Assembly: GCF_011516635.5 (NCBI RefSeq)
Contig: NZ_CP096255.1
Coordinates: forward strand, 4,462,501-4,526,500
Reading direction: 5' to 3'
DNA: 64,000 nucleotides
From: Bradyrhizobium barranii subsp. apii
Lineage (GTDB): Bacteria > Pseudomonadota > Alphaproteobacteria > Rhizobiales > Xanthobacteraceae
The notes under the pieces were generated by a model. That model did not search any database. It was not told where the DNA came from and saw only the letters and a program-made list of their open reading frames with translations. This document shows positions 7,680-15,875 of the stretch, piece by piece. Position numbers and translations under genes: made by a program. The number at the start of each line of letters is the position of its first letter. The first letter of the stretch is position 1.

Positions 7680-9061
7680 GCCGCGCGCTCCAGTGGCTGC
7701 CGGTCGACGCCTGCAAGCGGAATGACCACGCGCAGCGCGGAGCCGCCGGTCGGCGTGGCCTCGAAGCTCAACTGGCCGCGCAAGGCCGCGACGCGCTCGC
7801 GCATGCCGAGCAGTCCCATTCCGGATTTTGCGACGGGATCGTTCGACCGTCCGTCATCGTCGATCGCAAGTGCGATCTCGTCGGCACGCATCGCAAGCTC
7901 CAGGCTTACCCGCGTGGCGCCGGCATGCTTGGCGGCGTTGGTGAGCGCCTCCTGCACGATGCGGTAGAGGCTCGCGCTGATCGTGGCGGGCAGGGTCGCG
8001 AACGCACCGTCGAAACGGATCGAAAACCGCGTCTGGCCGCGGCTGCGCCCGTTCCAGCCCGCGACCAGGCCTTCGAGGCTCGCCACGAGCCCGAGCTCCT
8101 CGACATCAGGCGGGCGCAGCCGGAACAGCGCGCCGCGCAGCGTCTCCATCATGCCGGTTGCGGTCCGCGCGATGCCGTCGCACTCGCCAAGCAGGGAGGG
8201 GCAGTCCTGTACGGCGGTCTGGCGGGCGGAGGAGGCGAGCGCGCGGATGGCGGCCAGCGACTGGCCGAACTCGTCATGCAGCTCGCGCGCGAGATGGCGG
8301 CGCTCCTCGTCCTGGAGTGCGATCAGTTTCCGCGTCAATTCGCTGCGCTCGGCCAGCGCGGTGTCGAGGCTTTCGGCGAGATGGTTGAAGACGTCGCGGA
8401 TCGCCGACAGTTCGGCGAGATCGAACGGCGGCAGCCGCGTCGACAGGTCATTGGCTGCGATCCGTTCGAGGCCGGAGCGAATCATGCGGGTGGGGCGCAG
8501 CGCACGCGCCAGTGCGGCGTAGACCAGGACGCACAACAGCGGCAGTGCGATCGCAAGTGCGAGCATCAGGCGGCCGGCCTCGTGCCAGGCGTCGGCCGTC
8601 TGCACGGCCGGGTCGACCGAGACCACGGTCTCGCCGAGTTTCGTTCCGCGAACGATCACGGGCCGTGCCGCCTCGCGGCCGGGGTCGAACAGGCTGCGAT
8701 AGAAAGCCACGAAGACTTGCGGCGGCGGGTTCGCCGGGATCGGCGCGCCACTGCAGAATCGCTGGAGGGTGTCGCCGCTCACGCCGCGGAACGCCAGGCA
8801 CAGGCCGGGCGTCATCACGTAGGTCGAAACGGGGTCGAGGTTGGGGAAGTCCGAGCGCGGGCTCGCCACCCACTGGATCTTGCCCTGTTGCAGCTCCAGC
8901 GTCTTGGCCACGATGGCGGCGATGTCGTCGAGGCGCGCATGGGCCGCGCGGTCGGCGGTGATGAGGAAATAGGCGGAGATCGCGGCGAAGCACGCGGCCG
9001 ATATGGCGGCCACGCGCAACGTCAGACGGACCTTGAGATCGAACCTCGGGCGGTTCCACAT
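7676..9061 (-). CDS. Sensor histidine kinase, NarX/UhpB (HisKA_3) type
   Basis: A 461-residue membrane kinase. Two transmembrane segments (about 13-35 and 165-186) flank a periplasmic sensor of about 130 residues with two cysteines (C88, C103). A HAMP-like linker follows (RPTRMIRSGLERIAANDLSTRLPP), then a HisKA_3 dimerisation domain with phospho-acceptor H262 in ALQDEERRHLARELHDEFGQ, and an HATPase with N-box EALTNAAKHA and glycine box GMGLLGMRERV. It should phosphorylate the response regulator at 7002. The ligand sensed is unknown. Its start lies 188 bp from the divergent secreted protein gene at 9250. Confidence 0.92.
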   Translation of the reverse strand: MWNRPRFDLKVRLTLRVAAISAACFAAISAYFLITADRAAHARLDDIAAIVAKTLELQQGKIQWVASPRSDFPNLDPVSTYVMTPGLCLAFRGVSGDTLQRFCSGAPIPANPPPQVFVAFYRSLFDPGREAARPVIVRGTKLGETVVSVDPAVQTADAWHEAGRLMLALAIALPLLCVLVYAALARALRPTRMIRSGLERIAANDLSTRLPPFDLAELSAIRDVFNHLAESLDTALAERSELTRKLIALQDEERRHLARELHDEFGQSLAAIRALASSARQTAVQDCPSLLGECDGIARTATGMMETLRGALFRLRPPDVEELGLVASLEGLVAGWNGRSRGQTRFSIRFDGAFATLPATISASLYRIVQEALTNAAKHAGATRVSLELAMRADEIALAIDDDGRSNDPVAKSGMGLLGMRERVAALRGQLSFEATPTGGSALRVVIPLAGVDRQPLERAA

Positions 9062-9249
9062 CGGCGGGCACCTGGCGCGAACGGAATTGTCGCCCCGGCA
9101 TTAAACGGCAGAACGCAAGCGGCGGAAAGCGCCGCGCTTACCGCGGTGCAACGTCGTGAAATTTTCCCGGCCTTGGTCGGGACCAGCGCAGCTGCATGAC
9201 CTGAGGCTGCCGTCCAGATTGCGCCGCCGCTCCATCACACGAGGCCCTC

Positions 9250-10116
9250 ATGCGCCGTATCAGCTTGATCCTCTCTGCTTTCCTCCTCTTCGTCCTCCCG
9301 GCGGCCTCTTCGCCGGCCGGCGCCGAGGATGCCATCGGCGTTGCCATGGACGATTTCAGCTACACCGATACGTCGGCCGAGCCGGCCAACCAGACCGCCG
9401 CCCATGAGCGGCGGCTGTCGGCGTTCATGGCCGCGCTCAGGCGGGATATCAGTGCGGACGGCCGCTACCGGCCGGTGCCGTCTGCCCAGGACGGCGCGGC
9501 ATTCAAGGTCATCGGCGGCATCCAGAAGACCAGCACGCTGGTGCAATGGGCCAAGGTCGCCGTCATCGACGTCGGCGCCAGGAAGCTCGTGATGGACAAG
9601 CTCTACACTTTCCGCGGCGACAACGATGAATCATGGGAGCGTGCCGAGATTTTCGTGTCTCGCGAGGTCATGGCCGCGCTCGCCACCCCCGCGCCGGTCG
9701 CGCTGGCCGTGTTCGATTTCGAGCTCGAGGACACGACCGCCGCCTCGGCTGGCACTTCAGCCACGTCGGATGCGTCATATCTGGCCGAGGTCACCGGCAG
9801 CGTGCGCGAGGCGCTGGGCCAATCCGGCCGCTACCGCATCGTTGATGCCGGCGGCGAGGCGGTCAAGGCGCGCGCCTTGCGGGATTGCGGTGGCTGCGAG
9901 GCGGCGCTCGCGCAAAAGCTCGGCGCGGATCAGTCGCTGATCGGCGTGGTGCGGCGGGTCAGCCGCACCGAATACACGCTCGGCTTCCAGGTCCGCGATG
10001 TCAGGACCGGTGCGGTGCTGTCGCGTGGCGACAGCGGCCTGCGCATGGGCGCGGACTATTCGTGGAAACGGGGCGCGGTCCGGCTGGTCAGCGATAAGCT
10101 GATCGGGAGCCAGTAG
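9250..10116 (+). CDS. Secreted protein with two DUF2380/DUF3280-like domains
   Basis: A 288-residue periplasmic protein with a clear signal peptide (RRISLILSAFLLFVLPAASSPAGA, cleavage about AGA-ED). The mature part seems to hold two copies of one domain. The first opens IGVAMDDFSYTDTSAEP and contains DISADGRYRPVPS; the second opens VALAVFDFELEDTTAAS and contains ALGQSGRYRIVDAGGE. Only the second has the cysteine motif CGGCEAALAQKLGADQSLIG. I connect it with DUF2380/DUF3280 proteins of bradyrhizobia; function unknown. Divergent from the NarL-type two-component pair, so a regulatory link is plausible but only inferred. SD-like GAGG precedes the ATG. Confidence 0.82.
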   Translation: MRRISLILSAFLLFVLPAASSPAGAEDAIGVAMDDFSYTDTSAEPANQTAAHERRLSAFMAALRRDISADGRYRPVPSAQDGAAFKVIGGIQKTSTLVQWAKVAVIDVGARKLVMDKLYTFRGDNDESWERAEIFVSREVMAALATPAPVALAVFDFELEDTTAASAGTSATSDASYLAEVTGSVREALGQSGRYRIVDAGGEAVKARALRDCGGCEAALAQKLGADQSLIGVVRRVSRTEYTLGFQVRDVRTGAVLSRGDSGLRMGADYSWKRGAVRLVSDKLIGSQ

Positions 10117-10130
10117 CGGCGATACTCGCC

Positions 10131-11162
10131 CTAGAACGTCAGCTGCACCTTCATCGACTGCGAGCGGTCGCTGGCGAGTTCGAACGCGGCGACCGCGTTC
10201 TCGAACGGCATGGTGGCCGTGATCAGCGGTTTCACGTCGATCAGCCCTTCGCCCATCAGCCGCACCGCGAGCTCGAATTCGGGGTCGAAGCGGAAGGTGC
10301 CGCGGAGCTGCAATTCCTTGGCGACGATGGAGTTGATCGGCAGCGTCATCTCGCCGCCGAGACCGAGCTGCACCAGCGTCGCGCCGGGCCGAAGCACGTC
10401 GAGCGCGGTGCGAAGCGCGGCCTGGTTGCCGGAGGCCTCGAACAGGGTGTCGAACACGCCCTTGCCGGCGCGCCAGGGATCGAGCGCTGTGGCATCGGTC
10501 GCGACATTGATGGCGTGGGTGGCGCCGAGCTTCTTTGCAACCGCGAGCGGCGCGTCGGCGACATCGGTCACCACGATCTCGGACGCGCCGCCGAAGCGCG
10601 AGACCAGGATCATCAGCGCACCGATCGGCCCGCAACCCGTGATCAGCACGCGCTTGCCGAGGAGGGGGCCGGCCTGCTTGCCGGCATGCAGGCACACTGC
10701 GAGCGGCTCGGCCACCGCGGCTTCCGCCAATGTCAGCTTGTCCGCGATCGGCACCGCCTGCGCGGCATCGACCGTGATGAACTCGCGAAAGCCGCCTTGG
10801 ACATGGGGGAAGCGCATCGCGCTGCCGAGGAAGCGCATGTCGAGGCACTGGTTGCGCATGCCTTCCTGGCAATGCAGGCACTGGCCGCACGGTCTGCTCG
10901 GATTGACGGCGACGCGCGCGCCCGGCTTCACATTGGTGACGCCGTCACCAACGGCCGCGACCACGCCCGCGATCTCGTGGCCCAGCGCCATCGGCTGCTG
11001 GATGCGCACGACGCCGAAACCGCCGTGATGGTAGTAGTGCAGATCGGAGCCGCAGATGCCGCCGTTCGCAATCTTGACGCGGACTTCGCCCGGGGCAGGG
11101 GCTGGATCGGGATAGCTGTCGATCCGCAGGTCTTTCGGGGCGTGGATGACGACGGCGCGCAT
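10131..11162 (-). CDS. idnD: L-idonate 5-dehydrogenase-like zinc alcohol dehydrogenase
   Basis: A 343-residue medium-chain dehydrogenase. The catalytic zinc site is C37 (GGICGSD), H62 and E63 (GHE). The structural zinc cysteines are C92, C95, C98 and C106. The nucleotide-binding glycine motif GCGPIG lies in VLITGCGPIGALMILVSRFGG. Residues LHYYHHGGFGVVRIQQPMALGHE are typical of L-idonate 5-dehydrogenases, which oxidise L-idonate to 5-ketogluconate. The next gene upstream in the operon encodes a gluconate 5-dehydrogenase-like SDR that would reduce 5-ketogluconate to gluconate, which supports the assignment. It is the last gene of a three-gene operon with the dehydratase at 11968. Confidence 0.88.
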   Translation of the reverse strand: MRAVVIHAPKDLRIDSYPDPAPAPGEVRVKIANGGICGSDLHYYHHGGFGVVRIQQPMALGHEIAGVVAAVGDGVTNVKPGARVAVNPSRPCGQCLHCQEGMRNQCLDMRFLGSAMRFPHVQGGFREFITVDAAQAVPIADKLTLAEAAVAEPLAVCLHAGKQAGPLLGKRVLITGCGPIGALMILVSRFGGASEIVVTDVADAPLAVAKKLGATHAINVATDATALDPWRAGKGVFDTLFEASGNQAALRTALDVLRPGATLVQLGLGGEMTLPINSIVAKELQLRGTFRFDPEFELAVRLMGEGLIDVKPLITATMPFENAVAAFELASDRSQSMKVQLTF

Positions 11163-11187
11163 GGTCTCGTTCCCTTGGCTTTCGCGA

Positions 11188-11955
11188 TTACATCGCGGCG
11201 ATCATGCCGCCATCGATATAGATGATCTGTCCGTTGACGTAGGTCGAAGCGTCCGACGCCAGGAAGATCGCCGCGCCCACCAGCTCGTCCGGCCTGCCCC
11301 AGCGCTTGGAGGGGATGCGGCCCATCAGCCAGTTGTTGAAGTCGGTGCTGTTGACCAGCGCCTCGTTCATGTCGGTCAGCATGTAGCCGGGGCCGATCGC
11401 GTTGGCCTGGATGCCGTGCTGGGCCCATTCCACCGCCATCGAGCGGGTCAGGTTCTTGATGCCGCCCTTGGCCGCGGTGTAGGGCGCGATGGTGGGGCGT
11501 GCGAGCTCGCTGCCGAGCGAGCCAATATTGATGATCTTGCCACGCTTGCGCGGGATCATGCGCTTGCCGGCCTCGCGGCCGATCACGAAGGCGCTGGTGA
11601 GGTCAGTCTCGATTACCTTGCGCCATTCGTCGGTGGTGAACTCGACCAGCGGCTTGCGGTGCTGGATGCCGGCATTGTTGACGAGAATGTCGACCGCGAG
11701 CCCTTCGCGGTCGAAGCGCTCGAAGGCCGCGACGATCGCGAGCTCATCGGTAACGTTGAACGCGGCGCCCTCAGCTTGATGACCGGCGGCGCGAAATTCG
11801 GCCACGGCCTGCTCGACGCGCTTGGGGTCGACGCCGTTGATGATGATCTTGGCGCCGGCCTTGGCCATGCCCTCGGCAATGGCGCGGCCGAGCCCGCGGG
11901 AGGAACCGGTCACGAGCGCGGTGCGGCCGGAAAGGTCGAAGAGGGCGGTGCTCAT
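11188..11955 (-). CDS. idnO: Gluconate 5-dehydrogenase-like SDR
   Basis: A 255-residue classical SDR. It has TGSSRGLG for cofactor binding, NNAG, a catalytic serine in NIGSLGSE, and an intact YxxxK (APYTAAKGGIKN). The C-terminal motif YVNGQIIYIDGGM is normal. The arrangement SLGSELARPTIAPYTAAKGGIKNLTRSMAVEWAQHGIQANAIGPGY is typical of 5-keto-D-gluconate reductases (IdnO/Gno), which interconvert 5-ketogluconate and gluconate. It lies 25 bp upstream of idnD and 12 bp downstream of the enolase-superfamily gene, so all three are probably one transcript. Confidence 0.87.
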   Translation of the reverse strand: MSTALFDLSGRTALVTGSSRGLGRAIAEGMAKAGAKIIINGVDPKRVEQAVAEFRAAGHQAEGAAFNVTDELAIVAAFERFDREGLAVDILVNNAGIQHRKPLVEFTTDEWRKVIETDLTSAFVIGREAGKRMIPRKRGKIINIGSLGSELARPTIAPYTAAKGGIKNLTRSMAVEWAQHGIQANAIGPGYMLTDMNEALVNSTDFNNWLMGRIPSKRWGRPDELVGAAIFLASDASTYVNGQIIYIDGGMIAAM

Positions 11956-11967
11956 CTCAAAAAATCC

Positions 11968-13167
11968 TCAGGCGTTGGAGCGACGCACGGTCAGATCGGA
12001 GCGGTCGAATACGGCGGGTAGAAGGTCGACGCCGAGGCCGGGTCCTTCCATCGGATAGACAAAGCCGTCCTTGATCGTCGGCATCGTGGTGACGAGCTCA
12101 TTGTACCAGCCCCTGTAGAAGGCGCGCACTGATTCCTGGATCAGCGTGTTGGGCTGGCTGAACGACATGTGGATGGCGGCGATGAAGCCGATCGGGCCGA
12201 TGCAGTCATGCGGCGCAAACGGGCGGTGATAGGTCTCGGCCATCGCCGCGATCTTGCGACCCTCGGTGAGGCCACCGGTCCAGCACAGGTCTGCCATCAC
12301 CACATGCATGGCATCGCGGTCGAGCATGTCCTTGTAGGGGAAGCGCGAGCCCAGCGTCTCGCTGGCGCAGACCCAGACGTCGGTCGAGCGGGCATATTCG
12401 GCCAGCGCCTGCGGCGAGTTCATCCGGATCGGGTCTTCGTACCAGGTCGGCTTGTAAGGCTCGAGCGCGCGCGCGATCTGCTTGGCGGTCGGCAGGTTCC
12501 AGAGCGAATGGAGCTCGACCATGATCTCCATCTTGTCGCCGACGGCCTTGCGGATCTTCTCGAACGGTTCGATCGCCCGCTTCATCTGGGCTGCGGTGAT
12601 GTAGAGGCCCTTGTTCTCCTGTGCCGCCGGATCGAACGGCCAGATCTTCATCGCGGAGATGCCGCTCTCCAGCAGGCTTTCGGCCAGCGCGTCGGCGTGG
12701 TGCATGAAGCCGTCGAGGTCTTCGTAGGGGCCTTTGGAGGCGCCGAGATTCCAGTTGGCGACGGGGCTGATATTGGTGGAGCGGACATATTGGGTGCCGG
12801 CGCAGGTGTTGTAGATGCGCTGCTTGTCGCGGCAGAGGCCGCCGAGCATCTGGTGCACAGGCTGATTGCAGACCTTGCCGAACAGATCCCATAGCGCGAT
12901 GTCGATTGCGGAGGCCGCGCGGTATTCGACGCCGGTCGAGGACTGCGCCATCGGCAGGTTCAGCATGTCGCGATGGATCGCCTCGATGTGCAGCGGATTG
13001 CGGCCGAGCAGGCGGCCGGCAAAGGTGTCGTGGATCTGCGCTTCGACCGCGCCCGCGCCATAGAAGGTTTCGCCGAGACCGATCATGCCCGTGTCGGTGT
13101 GAACGCGCACCCAGATGACGTTGGAAAATTCCTCGGTGCGCAGCGTCTCGATTGACGTGATCTTCAC
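11968..13167 (-). CDS. Enolase-superfamily sugar-acid dehydratase (mandelate racemase subgroup)
   Basis: A 399-residue enolase-superfamily enzyme. The metal ligands are read as E218 (VELH), E244 (WYEDP) and E270 (ASET). H220, two residues after the first ligand, and H320 (FAPHD) match the two catalytic histidines of the galactonate/mannonate dehydratase type. The usual KxK is replaced by K174-I-W176. This predicts beta-elimination of water from a six-carbon acid sugar to a 2-keto-3-deoxy acid. The start is GTG 13167, chosen because GGGAGG lies about 10 nt upstream; the frame is open further but has no better start. First gene of the operon with idnO and idnD, divergent from the GntR gene. Confidence 0.87.
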   Translation of the reverse strand: MKITSIETLRTEEFSNVIWVRVHTDTGMIGLGETFYGAGAVEAQIHDTFAGRLLGRNPLHIEAIHRDMLNLPMAQSSTGVEYRAASAIDIALWDLFGKVCNQPVHQMLGGLCRDKQRIYNTCAGTQYVRSTNISPVANWNLGASKGPYEDLDGFMHHADALAESLLESGISAMKIWPFDPAAQENKGLYITAAQMKRAIEPFEKIRKAVGDKMEIMVELHSLWNLPTAKQIARALEPYKPTWYEDPIRMNSPQALAEYARSTDVWVCASETLGSRFPYKDMLDRDAMHVVMADLCWTGGLTEGRKIAAMAETYHRPFAPHDCIGPIGFIAAIHMSFSQPNTLIQESVRAFYRGWYNELVTTMPTIKDGFVYPMEGPGLGVDLLPAVFDRSDLTVRRSNA

Positions 13168-13218
13168 GGCAACAATCCTCCCATCACAGGCGCCTCGCGC
13201 CTGACGTCTCATTTCGCA

Positions 13219-13280
13219 CTGCAACATGTTGCAGGTCGCGCGAACGTCTTACGCCTGCTTGTAATATATCACAACATGTT
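13219..13280. promoter_or_regulatory. Palindromic operator region between dehydratase and GntR genes
   Basis: A perfect 16-bp palindrome CTGCAACATGTTGCAG (13219-13234) and a second AACATGTT core at 13273-13280, exactly 50 bp from the first core. A near-palindrome TTGTAATATATCACAA (13259-13274) lies between. The region separates two divergent units, and the neighbouring FCD-type GntR protein is the obvious candidate binder. Confidence 0.65.
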
Positions 13281-13341
13281 TTAAGGGTCCCACAACTAAG
13301 GCGCCACCCAGCAATGAGAGCGCGGTTGACAGGAGGACGAC

Positions 13342-14109
13342 ATGGCACGGCGCAAGCGCGCGCTCGAGGTGGTGAGAAACGAGGACGACGGCGAGGGCAA
13401 GCCCTCCCGGCGCAACCGGCTCAACTTCTTCGAGCTGGCTTACCAGAGGATCGAAGAGCTGCTCGTCCACTGCGAGCTCAAGCCCGGACAATTCATGACG
13501 ATGCTGGAATTGCAGCACATCACCGGCTTCGGGCGCACACCGGTGCATCACGCCGTCAATCGTCTCTCCGCCGATACGCTCATCATCATCCGTCCACGCC
13601 ATGGGCTGCACATCGCGCCGATCGATCTTGCGCGCGAGCGGATGCTGCTGGCCTTGCGCCGCGACATGGAGCGCTTTGTCGTGCGGCTCGCGGCCGATCG
13701 CGCCAGCCTGTCGCATCGCAATCAGGCGCTGCACATCGAGCGCCTGCTGCGCGAACGCCGCGCCACCCTGACCCTCGACGAATTCAACAGCATCGATCGC
13801 CGCATCGACGCGCTGGTGCTGGAAGCAGCCGGCGAGCCCTTCCTGGTGCACACGCTGCGGCCGTTGCACACGCTGTACCGCCGCATCGGCTACATCCACC
13901 ATCGCTTCATGCCGGGACAGGCCGAACTGTCAGGCACGATCGATCGCCACCTCGCCATTCTCGTTGCGGTCGCCGGCCGCCATGTCGAGGACGCCGTGAA
14001 GGCGAGCGATGCGTTGATCGACTACATGGACCACATGTTCACGGGCATGGAGGCGGGGATCGATCCGCGCCTGCTCGATTGCAGCATCGAGCCGCTGCGC
14101 GGCACGTAA
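13342..14109 (+). CDS. GntR-family (FCD domain) transcriptional regulator
   Basis: A 255-residue regulator. After a basic N-terminus (ARRKRALEVVRN), residues 30-90 form a GntR winged helix (FELAYQRIEELLVHCELKPGQFMTMLELQHITGFGRTPVHHAVNRL). Residues about 105-240 form an all-helical FCD ligand domain with DRRIDALVLEAAGEP and spaced histidines (HLAILVAVAGRHVEDAV) that could bind a metal. Shine-Dalgarno AGGAGG precedes the ATG. FCD regulators often sense sugar acids or organic acids, which suits the adjacent dehydratase/idnO/idnD operon and the downstream permease. It probably binds the palindromes at 13219-13280. Confidence 0.87.
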   Translation: MARRKRALEVVRNEDDGEGKPSRRNRLNFFELAYQRIEELLVHCELKPGQFMTMLELQHITGFGRTPVHHAVNRLSADTLIIIRPRHGLHIAPIDLARERMLLALRRDMERFVVRLAADRASLSHRNQALHIERLLRERRATLTLDEFNSIDRRIDALVLEAAGEPFLVHTLRPLHTLYRRIGYIHHRFMPGQAELSGTIDRHLAILVAVAGRHVEDAVKASDALIDYMDHMFTGMEAGIDPRLLDCSIEPLRGT

Positions 14110-14134
14110 GAAAGTTTTGAAGAGAGGACCAAAG

Positions 14135-15499
14135 ATGTTAACGACGGCGATGCCACAACCGACCGCGAGCGAAGCCGCGGTCCGCTACCTCATCACGAAC
14201 TACAGTCCCAAGGGCAACAAGGTCGGCTGGCTGATGATGGCCTCGATCCTGGTCGAAGCCTGGGATCTCTATTCGATCGCCTTCGTGCTGATCTTCATCA
14301 AGGAGCAGTACAATCCCGATCCGCTGATGCTCGGTCTCGCTGCAGCCGGCACGCAGGGCGGCGCCCTGATCGGCGCGCTGCTCGGCGGCTGGCTCTCCGA
14401 CAAGATCGGCCGCCGCGTCATGTTCCTGGTGACGATGGTGCTGTTCATCGTGCTCGCGCTGGCGCAGGCCTTCGTGCCGAACGTGACCTGGCTCATCGTG
14501 ATCCGCTTCCTGCTCGGCATTCCGCTCGGCTCGGATATTTCGACCGGCTACACCTACATCATGGAATCCATGGCCAAGGGTGAGCGCGAGGTCATGGGCA
14601 ATCGCTGGCAATTCATGTTCGCCGTCGGTGAAGTTCTCACCATCGGTGTCATCGTGATCTTCCTGCTGATCGACATGCAGCACGAGATGCTGTGGCGCGT
14701 GACGCTCGGTCTCGGCGCGGTGCCGGCGCTGATCATCCTGATCATGCGTCACGACGTGCCTGAGACGGCGGTGTGGCTGGTGCAGAAGGGACGTTACCGC
14801 GAGGCCAAGAAGGTCGCGCGCGAGATGTTCAACGACAATCTCGACATGTTGCCGGACCAGGACGTGAAGGTGCCGAAGGTCAGCACACGTGCCTTCATCG
14901 CCGACCTCAGGAAGGACCCGATCCGCTGGCGCGCCACGATCTACGGCTGGATCGCCTGTTTCGCGCAAGGCAGCGAGTTCTCGACCTTCGCATTCTATCT
15001 GCCGGTGCTGTTCGTGATGGTTGGCGTGTCGAGCGTGCTCGGCATCAATCTGGTGACTATGGCGCTGTTTTCCTTCGCGGCTCTGTCCGGCTGGGTCGGT
15101 CCGCTGCTGACGCCCAAGATCGGCCACCGCGGCATCTCGATCGCCGGTTTCAGCATCGTGCTGGCCTCGCTGCTGGTCGCGGCCTTCGCGCTCTACACCG
15201 ACAACAAGATCCTGCTGCCGTTCGCAGCGGCCGCCATGTTGTGGGGCCATTATTGGGACGCGTCGAACTGCATGACGATCCCGACCATGGTTGCGAAGCC
15301 CAAGTATCGCGGCACGGCCAGCGGCTTCGCCTACATGTTCGTGAAGCTGCCGTCGTTCCTGGCGATCTTCCTGTTCCCGACGGTGTTCGCGGCGATCGGC
15401 CAGGCGAATGCCACGCTGATGGTCGCGATCTTCCCGCTGATCGGATTGCTCGCCGCAATCTTCATCCTGCCGGAAGTCTACGGCTACGAAAACGACTAA
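14135..15499 (+). CDS. MFS transporter, probable sugar-acid/organic-acid permease
   Basis: A 454-residue major facilitator protein with about 12 transmembrane helices. The loop 2-3 signature is present (GGWLSDKIGRRVMFLV), as is the sugar-porter-like RFLLGIPLGSDISTGYTYIMESMAKGEREVMGNRWQ. The central cytoplasmic loop (QKGRYREAKKVAREMFNDN) is of normal length. AGAGAGGA precedes ATG 14135; an in-frame TTG at 14117 is less likely. It lies 25 bp after the GntR gene, so both are probably cotranscribed. Inferred role: uptake of the acid sugar handled by the divergent dehydratase/idnO/idnD operon. Confidence 0.88.
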   Translation: MLTTAMPQPTASEAAVRYLITNYSPKGNKVGWLMMASILVEAWDLYSIAFVLIFIKEQYNPDPLMLGLAAAGTQGGALIGALLGGWLSDKIGRRVMFLVTMVLFIVLALAQAFVPNVTWLIVIRFLLGIPLGSDISTGYTYIMESMAKGEREVMGNRWQFMFAVGEVLTIGVIVIFLLIDMQHEMLWRVTLGLGAVPALIILIMRHDVPETAVWLVQKGRYREAKKVAREMFNDNLDMLPDQDVKVPKVSTRAFIADLRKDPIRWRATIYGWIACFAQGSEFSTFAFYLPVLFVMVGVSSVLGINLVTMALFSFAALSGWVGPLLTPKIGHRGISIAGFSIVLASLLVAAFALYTDNKILLPFAAAAMLWGHYWDASNCMTIPTMVAKPKYRGTASGFAYMFVKLPSFLAIFLFPTVFAAIGQANATLMVAIFPLIGLLAAIFILPEVYGYEND

Positions 15500-15505
15500 C
15501 GCGTT

Positions 15506-15542
15506 GCCCGGTCGCGGCCTTGTGGCCGCGATCGGGCTTTTC
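15506..15542 (+). terminator. Intrinsic terminator after the MFS gene
   Basis: GC-rich hairpin GCCCGGTCGCGGCC / GGCCGCGATCGGGC with a TTGT loop and one internal mismatch, followed by a T-run (CTTTTCC). It starts 6 nt after the MFS stop codon and ends just before the stop of the convergent small membrane protein gene. Confidence 0.85.
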
Positions 15543-15544
15543 CG

Positions 15545-15778
15545 CTACGGGCTCAGGAAGACGGGATTGACCCCGGACCCATGGCCGAGCAGGCCGATCG
15601 CCTGAAGCTGGGCGCTGTGGAGGTCGATCTCCACGATCGCGAACAGGGTCAGCAGCACCACGACCGAGACGACGAGCAGGGGGTGATATGTCCCGCCACC
15701 TTGTTCCGGCGCGGTGAAGCTCCGAAACGACCGACGTAGGGAAAAACTCTGCGGCAATGCCTTTGACTGAATCTGCAT
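15545..15778 (-). CDS. Small single-pass membrane protein
   Basis: A 77-residue protein with one hydrophobic segment (HPLLVVSVVVLLTLFAIVEI) at about 30-50. Before it comes a basic, Ser-rich region (FSLRRSFRSF) that should stay in the cytoplasm; the C-terminus (LHSAQLQAIGLLGHGSGVNPVFLSP) is extracytoplasmic. Start ATG 15778 is supported by GGAGGT about 8 nt upstream; the frame stays open further up without a better start. No family recognised. It lies alone, convergent with the MFS permease. Confidence 0.65.
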   Translation of the reverse strand: MQIQSKALPQSFSLRRSFRSFTAPEQGGGTYHPLLVVSVVVLLTLFAIVEIDLHSAQLQAIGLLGHGSGVNPVFLSP

Positions 15779-15875
15779 GATGGACCTCCGTGCCGCGCCG
15801 TATGAGACTGCGCGACGCGAAGAAGCATAGGTCCGGCTTTGGCGGCGACATTGATGCGCCGCAAATTGCGCGCGA

